Shown: in pieces, positions 17,469 through 25,167 of the stretch
Layout of the letters: every line of letters begins with the position of its first letter
Numbering within the stretch: position 1 is the stretch's first letter
DNA from: Acidimangrovimonas pyrenivorans
GTDB taxonomy: Bacteria > Pseudomonadota > Alphaproteobacteria > Rhodobacterales > Rhodobacteraceae
Reading direction: 5' to 3'
Length of the DNA: 64,000 bases
Assembly (NCBI RefSeq): GCF_042643245.1
Contig: NZ_JBHRSK010000003.1
Location: 62,001-126,000, forward strand
The notes under the pieces: model-generated
Databases searched by the model: none
The model's input: only the letters and a program-made list of their open reading frames with translations
What the model was told of the DNA's origin: nothing
Translations under genes and position numbers: made by a program

Positions 17469-18742
17469 ATGATATCGCGGGTCTGATGGAACGGCGCCGG
17501 CGCCTGCTCGGCCCCAACGTGCCGACCTTCTACGAGACCCCGGTCGAGATCGTCCGCGGCGAGGGCGTCTGGCTCTGGGATGCCGACGGCCACCGCTACC
17601 TCGACTGCTACAACAACGTGCCCCATGTCGGCCATTGCCACCCGCATGTGGTCGAGGCGATCGCGAAACAGGCGGCGACGCTGAACACCCATACCCGCTA
17701 CCTGCACCAGGGCATTCTCGATTACGGCGAGCGGCTGACCGCGCTGTTCGGCCATGACCTCGACACGCTGGCGATGGTCTGCACCGGGTCAGAGGCCAAT
17801 GACGTTGCCCTGCGCATGGGCCAGGCGGTGACCGGCAAGACCGGCATGATCGCGACCGACAACACCTATCACGGCAACACCGCGCTGGTCAGCCAGCTGA
17901 GCACGCGGCGGCCGCCGATCGGGGGCTACCCGCCCAATGTCCGCCGGGTGCCGGCGCCCGACAGCCTGCGCCCGGTCGGCGGCGGCCAGGAGGTGCAGGC
18001 CCAGGCCTTCGCGCAGAACGTTGCCCGCGCCATCGACGAGCTCGAGGCCGAGGGCCACGGCTTCGCCTCGCTCACCATCTGCCCGTTCTTCGCCAACGAG
18101 GGCTTCCCGGTGCTGGAACCGGGTTTCCTCGACCCGACGGTCGAGGTGGTGCGCCGGGCCGGCGGGATCGTCATCGCCGACGAGGTCCAGCCCGGCTTCG
18201 GCCGCATCGGCAGCCATTTCTGGGGCCATGAGCGGCTGGGCTTCGCCCCCGACGTGGTGACGCTGGGCAAGCCGATGGGCAACGGCCACCCGGTTGGCGC
18301 CGTGGTTGCGCGGCCCGAAGTGATGGCGGCCTTCCGCCAGGCCTTCGGCTATTTCAACACCTTCGGCGGCAACCCGGTCAGCTGCGCCGCCGCCAACGCG
18401 GTGCTGGACGTGATCGAAACCGAACGTCTGGTCGAAAACGCCCATGACACCGGCCAGTACGCACTGGCGCGGCTGGGCGAGCTGTCGCATCCGATGATCG
18501 CCGAGGTCCGCGGCGCCGGGCTGTTCTTCGGCGTCGAGTTCGTGACCGATGCCCAGCTGACGCCGGCGACCGAATTCGTCGAAACCGTGGTCGAGGCGAT
18601 GAAGGCGCGGGGCATCCTGCTCAACAAGATCGGCCGCGCCGGCAACACGCTGAAGATCCGCCCGCCGATGCCGTTCTCGCGCGAACATGCCGACCTGCTG
18701 GTCGATACCCTGGCGGAGGTTCTGGAGACCCTGCCGGCATGA
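17465..18742 (+). CDS. Class-III PLP-dependent aminotransferase-fold enzyme (aminotransferase or phospho-lyase)
   Basis: 425 residues; the ATG at 17465 overlaps the arfB stop. Fold-type I features: substrate-binding DCYNNVPHVGHCHPHVVEAI near residue 50, the PLP phosphate-binding GSEANDVALRMG near 105, the Asp of IVIADEVQPGFGR near 240 and the Schiff-base Lys in DVVTLGKPMGNGHPVGAV near 270. The NNVPHVGH segment is characteristic of the AGXT2-like branch, which contains ethanolamine-phosphate and phosphohydroxylysine phospho-lyases as well as true transaminases. The next gene, overlapping by four bases, encodes an APH-type kinase, which favours a kinase plus phospho-lyase pair acting on an amino alcohol. 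This function is inference. Confidence 0.85.
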   Translation: MNDIAGLMERRRRLLGPNVPTFYETPVEIVRGEGVWLWDADGHRYLDCYNNVPHVGHCHPHVVEAIAKQAATLNTHTRYLHQGILDYGERLTALFGHDLDTLAMVCTGSEANDVALRMGQAVTGKTGMIATDNTYHGNTALVSQLSTRRPPIGGYPPNVRRVPAPDSLRPVGGGQEVQAQAFAQNVARAIDELEAEGHGFASLTICPFFANEGFPVLEPGFLDPTVEVVRRAGGIVIADEVQPGFGRIGSHFWGHERLGFAPDVVTLGKPMGNGHPVGAVVARPEVMAAFRQAFGYFNTFGGNPVSCAAANAVLDVIETERLVENAHDTGQYALARLGELSHPMIAEVRGAGLFFGVEFVTDAQLTPATEFVETVVEAMKARGILLNKIGRAGNTLKIRPPMPFSREHADLLVDTLAEVLETLPA

Positions 18743-19698
18743 GCCTGGCCGAGGCACAGCAGGCGCTGGCCGCCTGGGGCGGGGCCGAGGTGCCGCCGCG
18801 GCTGATCAAGGATCGCGAGAACGCGGTCTACGAGGTGGTGCTGGCGGGCGGGCGCCGGGCGGCGCTGCGGCTGCATCGCGCCGGCTACCAGACGGCGGCG
18901 GCGATCCGGTCGGAACTGGACTGGACGCGGGCATTGGCGGCGGCCGGCCTGTCGGTGCCGGAGCCGGTCCCGACCCTGTCCGGCGTCCTCGTCCACGAAC
19001 CGGAGCAGGGCCGCGCCGCCTCGGTCGTCGGCTGGGTGGAGGGGACGCCGCTGGGCGAGGCCTTCACGCCGCTATCAGGCTCTGTTCCGGCCCAAATCGC
19101 CCGCTTCCGGGCCATCGGCCGCTTGCTGGCCGAGATGCACAACGCGACCGACGCGGTGCAGCTACCGGCCGGTTTCACCCGGCCGCGCTGGGACATCGAG
19201 GGGTTGCTGGGCGATCGCCCGTTCTGGGGCCGGTTCTGGCAGAACCCGGCGCTGACCGGCGACGAGCGGGCGCTGCTGCAGCAAGCGCGCGCGGCGGCGC
19301 GGCAGGTGCTGGAGGACTTCCGGGCGCGGGGCGGCGATTACGGCCTGATCCATGGCGACCTGATGCGCGAGAACCTGCTGCTGGACGGCGACCGGATCAG
19401 CCTGATCGATTTCGATGATTCCGGCTTCGGCTTCCGGCTCTACGATCTCGGCACGCTGATGATCCAGAACCTCGACGAACCCGCTTTCCCCGAGCTGCAG
19501 GCCGCGGCGCTGGCGGGCTATCGCGCCGCCCGGCCGCTCGACGCGCAGGACGCCGCATTGCTGCCGATGTTCACCATGCTGCGCTGCCTGGCCTCCTGCG
19601 GCTGGGCGGTGCCGCGAATGGCGCCGGACGATCCGCGCCTGCGCGACTACGCCGCGCGGGCCGCCGGGCAGGCGCGGGCGTTCCTGGCCGCGTCGTGA
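18739..19698 (+). CDS. Aminoglycoside phosphotransferase (APH)/homoserine-kinase-type small-molecule kinase
   Basis: 319 residues, ATG overlapping the upstream stop. Protein-kinase-like fold: glycine-poor N-lobe with VYEVVLAGGRRAALRLHR, catalytic loop YGLIHGDLMRENLLL with HxDxxxxN near residue 212, and metal-binding LIDFDDSGFGFRLYDLG near 230. The family covers homoserine kinase II, choline kinase, hydroxylysine kinase and fructosamine kinases. Four-base coupling to an AGXT2-like PLP enzyme matches hydroxylysine kinase (AGPHD1 in mammals) and its partner phospho-lyase, so a hydroxylated amino acid or amino alcohol is the likely substrate; this is not proven. It is convergent with the HAD gene. 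Confidence 0.87.
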   Translation: MSLAEAQQALAAWGGAEVPPRLIKDRENAVYEVVLAGGRRAALRLHRAGYQTAAAIRSELDWTRALAAAGLSVPEPVPTLSGVLVHEPEQGRAASVVGWVEGTPLGEAFTPLSGSVPAQIARFRAIGRLLAEMHNATDAVQLPAGFTRPRWDIEGLLGDRPFWGRFWQNPALTGDERALLQQARAAARQVLEDFRARGGDYGLIHGDLMRENLLLDGDRISLIDFDDSGFGFRLYDLGTLMIQNLDEPAFPELQAAALAGYRAARPLDAQDAALLPMFTMLRCLASCGWAVPRMAPDDPRLRDYAARAAGQARAFLAAS

Positions 19699-19738
19699 GC
19701 TGCGCCGCGAAAACGAACGCCAATTCGTTAACCGTGAC

Positions 19739-20395
19739 TTAACCTCGCCCGAGGCCGAGCAGCCCCGGCAAATCCGCCATCCGGTGAAACACCCGCGCCC
19801 CTTCCGCCGCCAGCCTTTCGCCGTCGTCATGCGCGGCGAAGCCGCAGCAGGGGATGCCGGCGCGGCGGGCGGCGATGCAGCCGGTCGGGCTGTCCTCGAC
19901 GACGACGCAATTCGCCGCCGCGACGCCGAGCGCCTGCGCCGCGTGGAGATAAAGCCCGGGCTCGGGCTTGGGGGCGCCGAGTTCCTGGCCCGAGAACAGC
20001 CGGCCTTCGAACCGCGCCATGACGGCGGGATGCTGGCCCAGCGTCACCTGCATTTTCTGCGGCGAGCCGTTCGAGCCCACCGCATAGGGAATCCCGGCCC
20101 CGTCGAGCGCGTCCAGCACGGCCTCGATCCCGGCGATCAGCGGCGTGCCCTCGCCCAGCCTCGCATAGAGCCGGACGTAGAACTTCTCGACCCAGTCGTC
20201 GGGCAGGCTGGCGCCGGCAGCGCGGGCGCGATGCCAGACCATGCGCATCGTGCCGCCGACATAGTCGCGGGCGACATCTTCGGGCGACAGCGGCAGGCCG
20301 TGGCGGGTGAATTCCTCGGCCATCATCTCGAAGGCCGGCGCCTCGCTGTCGACCAGCACGCCGTCGCAGTCGAAAATCACGGCCCGCGGCGTCAT
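19739..20395 (-). CDS. HAD-superfamily hydrolase, subfamily IA (phosphoglycolate phosphatase/beta-phosphoglucomutase-like)
   Basis: 218 residues. Motif I is VIFDCDGVLVDSE with the nucleophile and acid Asp residues at about 9 and 11; motif II is YAVGSNGSPQK near 106; the motif III lysine is in LGAPKPEPGLYLHAA near 145; motif IV is CVVVEDSPTG near 168. The cap is the small helical IA type. It probably dephosphorylates a sugar phosphate or similar metabolite. The ATG overlaps the rsmD stop by four bases, so it is the last gene of the ferredoxin reductase-rsmD-HAD operon. Confidence 0.9.
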   Translation of the reverse strand: MTPRAVIFDCDGVLVDSEAPAFEMMAEEFTRHGLPLSPEDVARDYVGGTMRMVWHRARAAGASLPDDWVEKFYVRLYARLGEGTPLIAGIEAVLDALDGAGIPYAVGSNGSPQKMQVTLGQHPAVMARFEGRLFSGQELGAPKPEPGLYLHAAQALGVAAANCVVVEDSPTGCIAARRAGIPCCGFAAHDDGERLAAEGARVFHRMADLPGLLGLGRG

Positions 20396-20955
20396 TCCGG
20401 CGCCCGCAGGATCGTGACCAGGGTGTCGCCGTAGCGGCGCTGGTCGAGCTGCTCGAACCCCTCCGGCACAACCGGCGCGGTGCTTTCCTCCCAGACCACC
20501 AGCGCGCCGGGGGCGAGCCAGCCGCCGACGGACGCCGCGGCGAGGGCAATCTCGCCCAGCCCCTGGCCATAGGGCGGATCGAGGAAGATCAGGTCATAGG
20601 GCGCGCCGCGATTCTCGCCCAGCCGGGTGGCATCCCGGCGGTAGAGGTCGGTGACGCCCATCGCCCGGGTCTTCTCGATATTCTGCCGGATCAGCGCCCG
20701 CGCCTTGACCCCGTCATCGACGAAGGTCACCCGCGCCGCGCCGCGCGACAGCGCCTCGAGCCCCAGCGCCCCGGTGCCGGCGAAGAGGTCGAGCACGCGG
20801 GCGCCGGTGACCGGGTCACCGTAACCGCCGTTGATCAGCAGGTTGAAGATCGATTCGCGTACCCGGTCGGTGGTCGGCCGCAGATGCGCACCCGCATCAC
20901 CCTTGCCGACGCTGGCCAGCGCCAGACCGCGAAATTTGCCGCCGATGATCCTCAC
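20392..20955 (-). CDS. rsmD: 16S rRNA (guanine(966)-N(2))-methyltransferase RsmD
   Basis: 187 residues. N-terminal MRIIGGKFRGLAL and RPTTDRVRESIFNLL are diagnostic. The S-adenosylmethionine-binding motif is VLDLFAGTGALGLEALSRGA near residue 54, and the catalytic N-methyltransferase motif is FLDPPYG near 125. RsmD methylates G966 in helix 31 of the 30S subunit. It overlaps both neighbours by four bases, upstream with the ferredoxin reductase gene and downstream with the HAD hydrolase gene. Confidence 0.96.
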   Translation of the reverse strand: MRIIGGKFRGLALASVGKGDAGAHLRPTTDRVRESIFNLLINGGYGDPVTGARVLDLFAGTGALGLEALSRGAARVTFVDDGVKARALIRQNIEKTRAMGVTDLYRRDATRLGENRGAPYDLIFLDPPYGQGLGEIALAAASVGGWLAPGALVVWEESTAPVVPEGFEQLDQRRYGDTLVTILRAPE

Positions 20956-22157
20956 GCTTTCAGCAGCGCCTTGATCTCGGTCGCCGGATCGGCCAGCGCC
21001 GCCGGGTCGGGCGAGCGCCCGGCCTCGATCAGCCGTTTGCCGACCATGTAGGCGCGCGGGTCGTTCATCGCGTCGACCGCCAGCAGCGTGTCGCCGGCGA
21101 AATACCAGAACGAGCAGCCGTCGCCGTCCTGCCGCGAGATCACCCGGTCGTAGCCGGTGTTGAGCCCGGCGATCTGCAATTTGACGTCATACTGGTCCGA
21201 CCAGAACCACGGCTTGGCAACGTAATCCTTGCCGGCGCCCAGCATGTTCGCCGCCACCGCCTCGGCCTGGTCGATGGCGTTGCCGACGCTCTCGAGCCGG
21301 ATGCGGCCGCCCTTGTAGGGGAAGGAGGCGCAGTCGCCCGCCGCCCAGATCGACGGGTCCGAGCTCCGGCCCCGGGCGTCGGTGCGGATGCCGTTCTCCA
21401 GCGCCAGCCCGGCGGCCTCGGCCAGCTGGGTGGCGGGGGCGATGCCGACGCCGACGATGACGAAATCGACCTCGAGCACCCGGCCGTCGCCCAGTTCGGC
21501 CCCGCTGACCCGCGATTCGCCCTTGAGGCGCTTGAGCCCGGTGCCTTCGAGGATCGTCACCCCGTGATCGGCATGGAGCTTGCGGAAGTAGTCCGAGGTC
21601 TCGGCCGCCGCGACCCGCTGCAGGATGCGCGGCGCCATCTCGACCAGCGTGACCTCGAGCCCGAGCTTGGCAGCCACCGCCGCGGCCTCGAGCCCGATAT
21701 AGCCGCCGCCGACCACCAGCAGCCGGGCGCCCTTGCGGAACTCGTGCCCCATCGCGTCGACATCGGCCAGGGTCCGCACGGTATAGACGCCGTCGAGCGT
21801 GCCGCCGATATCGGCCGGCAGGCTGCGCGGCTCGGCCCCGGTGGTCAGGGCGAGCTGGTCGTAGCCGATGACCTCACCACCGACGGTCACGGTCTTGTCC
21901 TTGGGGTCGATGGCGGTGACCGGCCGGCCGAGGCGCAGCGCGATATCGTTCTCGTCGTAAAATTCGGCCGAGCGCAGGTAGAGCCGTTCCAGCGCCATCT
22001 CGCCCAGCAGGTACTGCTTCGACAGCGGCGGACGCTGGTAGGGCGGCTGCGGCTCTTCGCCGACCAGGGTCAGGGCGCCGTCATAGCCGAGCGCGCGCAG
22101 TTTCGCCACCAGCGAGGCGCCGGCCTGCCCCGCCCCGATCACGACGATTCCAGACAT
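20952..22157 (-). CDS. FAD-dependent oxidoreductase, ferredoxin/rhodocoxin reductase type
   Basis: 401 residues from the ATG at 22157, which has GGAGGG upstream; the frame is open further but that part is antisense to the peroxiredoxin gene. FAD-binding Rossmann motif VVIGAGQAGASLVAKLR at the N-terminus, NAD-binding LLVVGGGYIGLEAAAVAAKLG near residue 147, the second FAD motif IWAAGDCASFPYKGGRIRLESV near 270, and a C-terminal reductase domain. Relatives (putidaredoxin and rhodocoxin reductases) pass electrons from NAD(P)H to a [2Fe-2S] ferredoxin for P450s or dioxygenases; no ferredoxin or oxygenase gene is near. First gene of an operon with rsmD, divergent from the peroxiredoxin gene. Confidence 0.9.
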   Translation of the reverse strand: MSGIVVIGAGQAGASLVAKLRALGYDGALTLVGEEPQPPYQRPPLSKQYLLGEMALERLYLRSAEFYDENDIALRLGRPVTAIDPKDKTVTVGGEVIGYDQLALTTGAEPRSLPADIGGTLDGVYTVRTLADVDAMGHEFRKGARLLVVGGGYIGLEAAAVAAKLGLEVTLVEMAPRILQRVAAAETSDYFRKLHADHGVTILEGTGLKRLKGESRVSGAELGDGRVLEVDFVIVGVGIAPATQLAEAAGLALENGIRTDARGRSSDPSIWAAGDCASFPYKGGRIRLESVGNAIDQAEAVAANMLGAGKDYVAKPWFWSDQYDVKLQIAGLNTGYDRVISRQDGDGCSFWYFAGDTLLAVDAMNDPRAYMVGKRLIEAGRSPDPAALADPATEIKALLKA

Positions 22158-22244
22158 TTGCCCTGCCCTCCGAAATGCTCTGGTCCGATGCCGTGCCGAC
22201 CCTATATGGCCGGGCGTGTGAAACGCAACGCGCGAGGAGTGCAA

Positions 22245-22733
22245 ATGACGATTTCGGTTGGGGATGTTCTTCCCGGGGCGACGTTGGTCAGGATGGGGGC
22301 CGAGGGCCCCGAGGCGGTGGATGTCGACGTGCTGACCAGGGGCCGCAAGGTGGTGATCTTTGCCGTGCCGGGGGCCTTTACCGGCACCTGCACCACGGCC
22401 CATGTGCCCAGCTTCATCCGCACCAAGCCCGCTTTCGATGCCAAGGGCGTGGACGAGGTGATCTGCGTCTCGGTCAACGACCCGTTCGTGATGGGCGCCT
22501 GGGGCGAGCAGACCGGGGCCAACGATGCCGGCATCACCATGCTGGGCGATCCGCAAAGCGCCTTCACCGGCGCCGTCGGCATGGCTTTCGACGCGCCGCC
22601 GGCGGGGCTGATCGGCCGCTCGAAACGCTACGCGATGCTGGTCGAGGACGGCGTCGTCAAGGTGCTGCATGTCGAGGCGAATCCCGGTGTCTGCGAGATG
22701 TCGGCCGGCGAGGCGCTGCTCGAGGCGATCTGA
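22245..22733 (+). CDS. Peroxiredoxin (Prx5/hybrid type)
   Basis: 162 residues, ATG preceded by GAGGAG. The active-site motif is VPGAFTGTCTTAHVPSF with the peroxidatic Cys at about residue 49; a second Cys is in NPGVCEMSAGEALLEAI near the C-terminus, possibly resolving. This matches the Prx5 subfamily, which reduces hydrogen peroxide and alkyl hydroperoxides with thioredoxin or glutaredoxin/glutathione in the cytoplasm. It is divergent from the ferredoxin-reductase gene across 87 bases and followed by a strong terminator. Confidence 0.95.
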   Translation: MTISVGDVLPGATLVRMGAEGPEAVDVDVLTRGRKVVIFAVPGAFTGTCTTAHVPSFIRTKPAFDAKGVDEVICVSVNDPFVMGAWGEQTGANDAGITMLGDPQSAFTGAVGMAFDAPPAGLIGRSKRYAMLVEDGVVKVLHVEANPGVCEMSAGEALLEAI

Positions 22734-22742
22734 GCGGCGGAC

Positions 22743-22789
22743 GGACAAGAGGCGGGCGCGGGGGAACCTGCGCCCGTTTTTTCTTGTCC
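22743..22789 (+). terminator. Nested intrinsic terminator of the peroxiredoxin gene
   Basis: An inner stem CGGGCGC/GCGCCCG (22753-22759 and 22770-22776) is followed by six T residues. An outer 8-base stem GGACAAGA/TCTTGTCC (22743-22750 and 22782-22789) encloses it. The segment from here to the mscS stop at 22903 shows no gene. Confidence 0.85.
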
Positions 22790-22902
22790 CCTTATCAAAA
22801 GAGGGGTGCTTCACACCGGCGACGAAGCATGCCCAGCTTCCGCCGCGCTTGCAAAATGGGCTCGCGGCCGATCAGCCCGCACAGTTGCCGATCACTCGCC
22901 CC

Positions 22903-23772
22903 TCAGCCCGCGCGCTCTTCCGTTTCCGCCGGCACGGTCACCATCGTCCGGGTCGGGAACGGGATGTCGATGCCGTGGGCGTCGAAGGCTTCCTTCACCT
23001 TGCGGGTCATGTCGGCCTTGTAGGCGAAGAAATCGCCGCTGCTGACCCAGTTGCGCACCAGGAAATCGACCGAGCTGTCGCCCAGGTTCGCCACCTGCAC
23101 GAACGGCTCCGGCTCGGACAGGCTGCGCGGGTCTGCCGCCAGCGTCTCGCGGATCACCTTCTCGGCCAGGGCGAGGTCGCTGGCATAGCTGACCCCGAAG
23201 CTCCATTCGGCGCGCCGGGTCGGGTTGACCGAGTAATTGGTGATCGTGTTGCCCCAGACGCTGGCGTTGGGGACGATGATCTGCAGGTTGTCCGCCGTCG
23301 CCAGCTCGATGAAGTTCAGGGTGATCCCCTTGACGGTGCCCATCGTGCCGCCGACATCGACGAAATCGCCCAGCTTGAACGGCCGGAACAGGATGATCAT
23401 CACCCCGGCGGCGACGTTCGACAGCGTGCCCTGCAGGGCCAGGCCGATGGCCAGGCCGGCGGCGCCGAGCACGGCGAGGATCGAGGTCGTCTGGATGCCG
23501 AAGGTGTTGAGCACGAACAGGACCGTGAAGGTCAGGATCGTGTAGCGGCTGATATTGCCGAGGAAGCTGAACAGGGTGGCGTCGAGCCGCTCGTGCATCT
23601 CTCCTAGCCGGCTGATGCGGCGATCGGCCCAGCGGCCCAGCAGGAAGCCGATCAGCAGGATCGCGATCGCGGCCAGCACGCTGCCGGCGACCGAGGCGAG
23701 GAAGGGGATCGTCACCGCATCGGCCAGCGACTTGCCCTGCACCAGCGGGGTATTCAGGATCGTGTTCAGCAT
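22903..23772 (-). CDS. Small-conductance mechanosensitive channel, MscS family
   Basis: 289 residues, close to E. coli MscS (286). Three transmembrane helices at about residues 20-45, 68-92 and 96-128; the pore-lining TM3 is AAGLAIGLALQGTLSNVAAG with the Gly/Ala pattern that packs the heptameric pore, followed by FRPFKLGDFVDVGG of the beta domain. The C-terminal alpha/beta cage ends at IDIPFPTRTM, a typical MscS ending. It opens under membrane tension to release solutes during hypo-osmotic shock. Its start lies seven bases inside the 3' end of the pterin dehydratase gene, so they are co-transcribed. Confidence 0.95.
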   Translation of the reverse strand: MLNTILNTPLVQGKSLADAVTIPFLASVAGSVLAAIAILLIGFLLGRWADRRISRLGEMHERLDATLFSFLGNISRYTILTFTVLFVLNTFGIQTTSILAVLGAAGLAIGLALQGTLSNVAAGVMIILFRPFKLGDFVDVGGTMGTVKGITLNFIELATADNLQIIVPNASVWGNTITNYSVNPTRRAEWSFGVSYASDLALAEKVIRETLAADPRSLSEPEPFVQVANLGDSSVDFLVRNWVSSGDFFAYKADMTRKVKEAFDAHGIDIPFPTRTMVTVPAETEERAG

Positions 23773-24065
23773 CCGGCAAGCTGCTCCATCTTGGTTGCCA
23801 GTTTCACGTCGAGATCGGTCAGCCCGCCCGCGTCATGGGTGGTCAGCACGACCTCGACCGTCTTGTAGACATTGCGCCATTCGGGATGGTGGTTCCACTT
23901 CTCCGCCCAGATGGCAACCCGTGTCATCCAGCCGAAGGCGTCGATGAAGTTGGCGAAGCGATAGGTCTTGCCGATGGCGTCGCGATCGTCTGCCGGCCGC
24001 CAGCCGAGTTCGGCCAGCTCGGCCAGGGCTTCGCTGCGGGCGGGCTCTGCCAGAAGGTCTGCCAT
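23766..24065 (-). CDS. phhB: Pterin-4-alpha-carbinolamine dehydratase
   Basis: 99 residues from the ATG at 24065, preceded by GGAAAGGA. The family core is complete: FNFIDAFGWM-like FANFIDAFGWMTRVA, then WAEKWNHHPEW with the catalytic His pair, NVYKTVEVVLTTHDAGGLTDLD. The enzyme dehydrates 4a-hydroxy-tetrahydrobiopterin to recycle the cofactor of phenylalanine hydroxylase, and in many bacteria serves other pterin roles. No phenylalanine hydroxylase gene is in the window. It overlaps mscS by seven bases. Confidence 0.95.
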   Translation of the reverse strand: MADLLAEPARSEALAELAELGWRPADDRDAIGKTYRFANFIDAFGWMTRVAIWAEKWNHHPEWRNVYKTVEVVLTTHDAGGLTDLDVKLATKMEQLAGC

Positions 24066-24203
24066 GCGCTGTCCTTTCCGTTGCGGTCGACCCGGGACCC
24101 GGGGCCGGCGGGCATGGGTGCAGGATCTAGCATGGTCGTGGCCGGGTGCCAGCGGACCATCGTGCCAACTCTTCCCTCCGCCCGGTGCGCGCGGGAACCG
24201 CGC

Positions 24204-24341
24204 AGGGCAAGCGCCTGCCCGTCCCGGCGGACTGGCGCTTTGGCGCCCGCGTGCAGCGCCCATATTGCAGAGGGACGTGGCTGCCATAAAGCTCGGCGTT
24301 CGGCTGTAGCGAGCGCCACCCCACGGGCAGGCGCTCGCCCT
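24204..24341. repeat. Long-range inverted repeat in a gene-free stretch
   Basis: The 361-base stretch 24066-24426 has no convincing gene. It contains a 19-base inverted repeat, AGGGCAAGCGCCTGCCCGT (24204-24222) and ACGGGCAGGCGCTCGCCCT (24323-24341), 18 of 19 positions complementary, separated by 100 bases that hold smaller G+C-rich dyads. Nothing else in the stretch looks like a promoter, RNA gene or coding sequence. It might be a structured RNA, a remnant of a small mobile element, or a processing signal. Confidence 0.55.
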
Positions 24342-24426
24342 GCTTGCGTTGTGCCGGGCAGCAAAACGGCGATCAGGCTGGGGCAGGTGTCGGAAAGGCG
24401 TGCCGTTCCCGCTCGGCGCAATGGTC

Positions 24427-24957
24427 TCAGCGGCGCAGCAGGGTGCCGAAGATCCGGTCCTTGTGCTCGCCCATGTAGAGCCGCAGCCAGGGGGTGAACC
24501 GCTCGGGGTGCCGGGCGACCTCGGCGGCAAGATCGTAGAGGCCGACCCAGCGCACGTCGATCACTTCTTCGGGATTGGGCGTGATCACCATGCCGGGCGT
24601 GGCATAGGCGATGTAGATGTCGACGACCTCGTGCTCGACCATGCCGTTGCCGACATCGGCGCGGTATTCGACCCGGTCGCGATGGTTGGGGTAGAGCCCG
24701 GTGATCCCCAGTTCCTCGCGCAGCCGGCGGATCGCGCAATCGACCGGATCTTCGTCCCACATCGGATGGGTGCAGCAGGTATTCGCCCACAGTCCCGGCG
24801 TGTGGTACTTGTTCAGCGCGCGGCGCTGGATCAGCACGTTCTCTCCGTCCAGCACGAAGGTCGACACGGCCTTGTGTCGATAGCCGGCAAGATGGACCTC
24901 CATCTTGTTGGCCGGGGTCAGCGTGCCGTTCACCCAGGCGGGGATAAGCTCGTCCAT
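24427..24957 (-). CDS. idi: Isopentenyl-diphosphate delta-isomerase, type I
   Basis: 176 residues from the ATG at 24957 (MDELIPAWV, the usual alphaproteobacterial beginning); no strong Shine-Dalgarno sequence is visible. Nudix-like fold with the catalytic Cys in GLWANTCCTHPMWDED near residue 66 and the catalytic Glu in GNGMVEHEVVDIYIA near 115; the metal-binding stretch is AIRRLREELGI. It interconverts isopentenyl and dimethylallyl diphosphate for isoprenoid, quinone and carotenoid synthesis. In phototrophic Rhodobacteraceae idi often sits in the photosynthesis cluster; here it stands alone, divergent from the polysaccharide locus. Confidence 0.96.
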   Translation of the reverse strand: MDELIPAWVNGTLTPANKMEVHLAGYRHKAVSTFVLDGENVLIQRRALNKYHTPGLWANTCCTHPMWDEDPVDCAIRRLREELGITGLYPNHRDRVEYRADVGNGMVEHEVVDIYIAYATPGMVITPNPEEVIDVRWVGLYDLAAEVARHPERFTPWLRLYMGEHKDRIFGTLLRR

Positions 24958-25167
24958 GGTCGGACCCGTTTCGCGTTGGCTCTGCTCCAGCCATAGCGCA
25001 GGCGGCGGCGGCTGACACCCCGGCATGGTGACACAGGCAGCAGAGCGGGTAAGACACTGACGGGCAACGCGGTTGACCCAAGCGCCGGCCCGGGTATGGT
25101 CGGGTTTCGAAAAAAGGCTAATGCCTTCGCGCCCCGGTTGTCGGGCGACGGAGCCTTGGGGGACAGG

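Noticed and set aside
25096..25167. Upstream start for the polysaccharide export protein
   Set aside because: It would add 24 residues ahead of a lipoprotein signal; the ATG at 25168 has a better ribosome-binding site.
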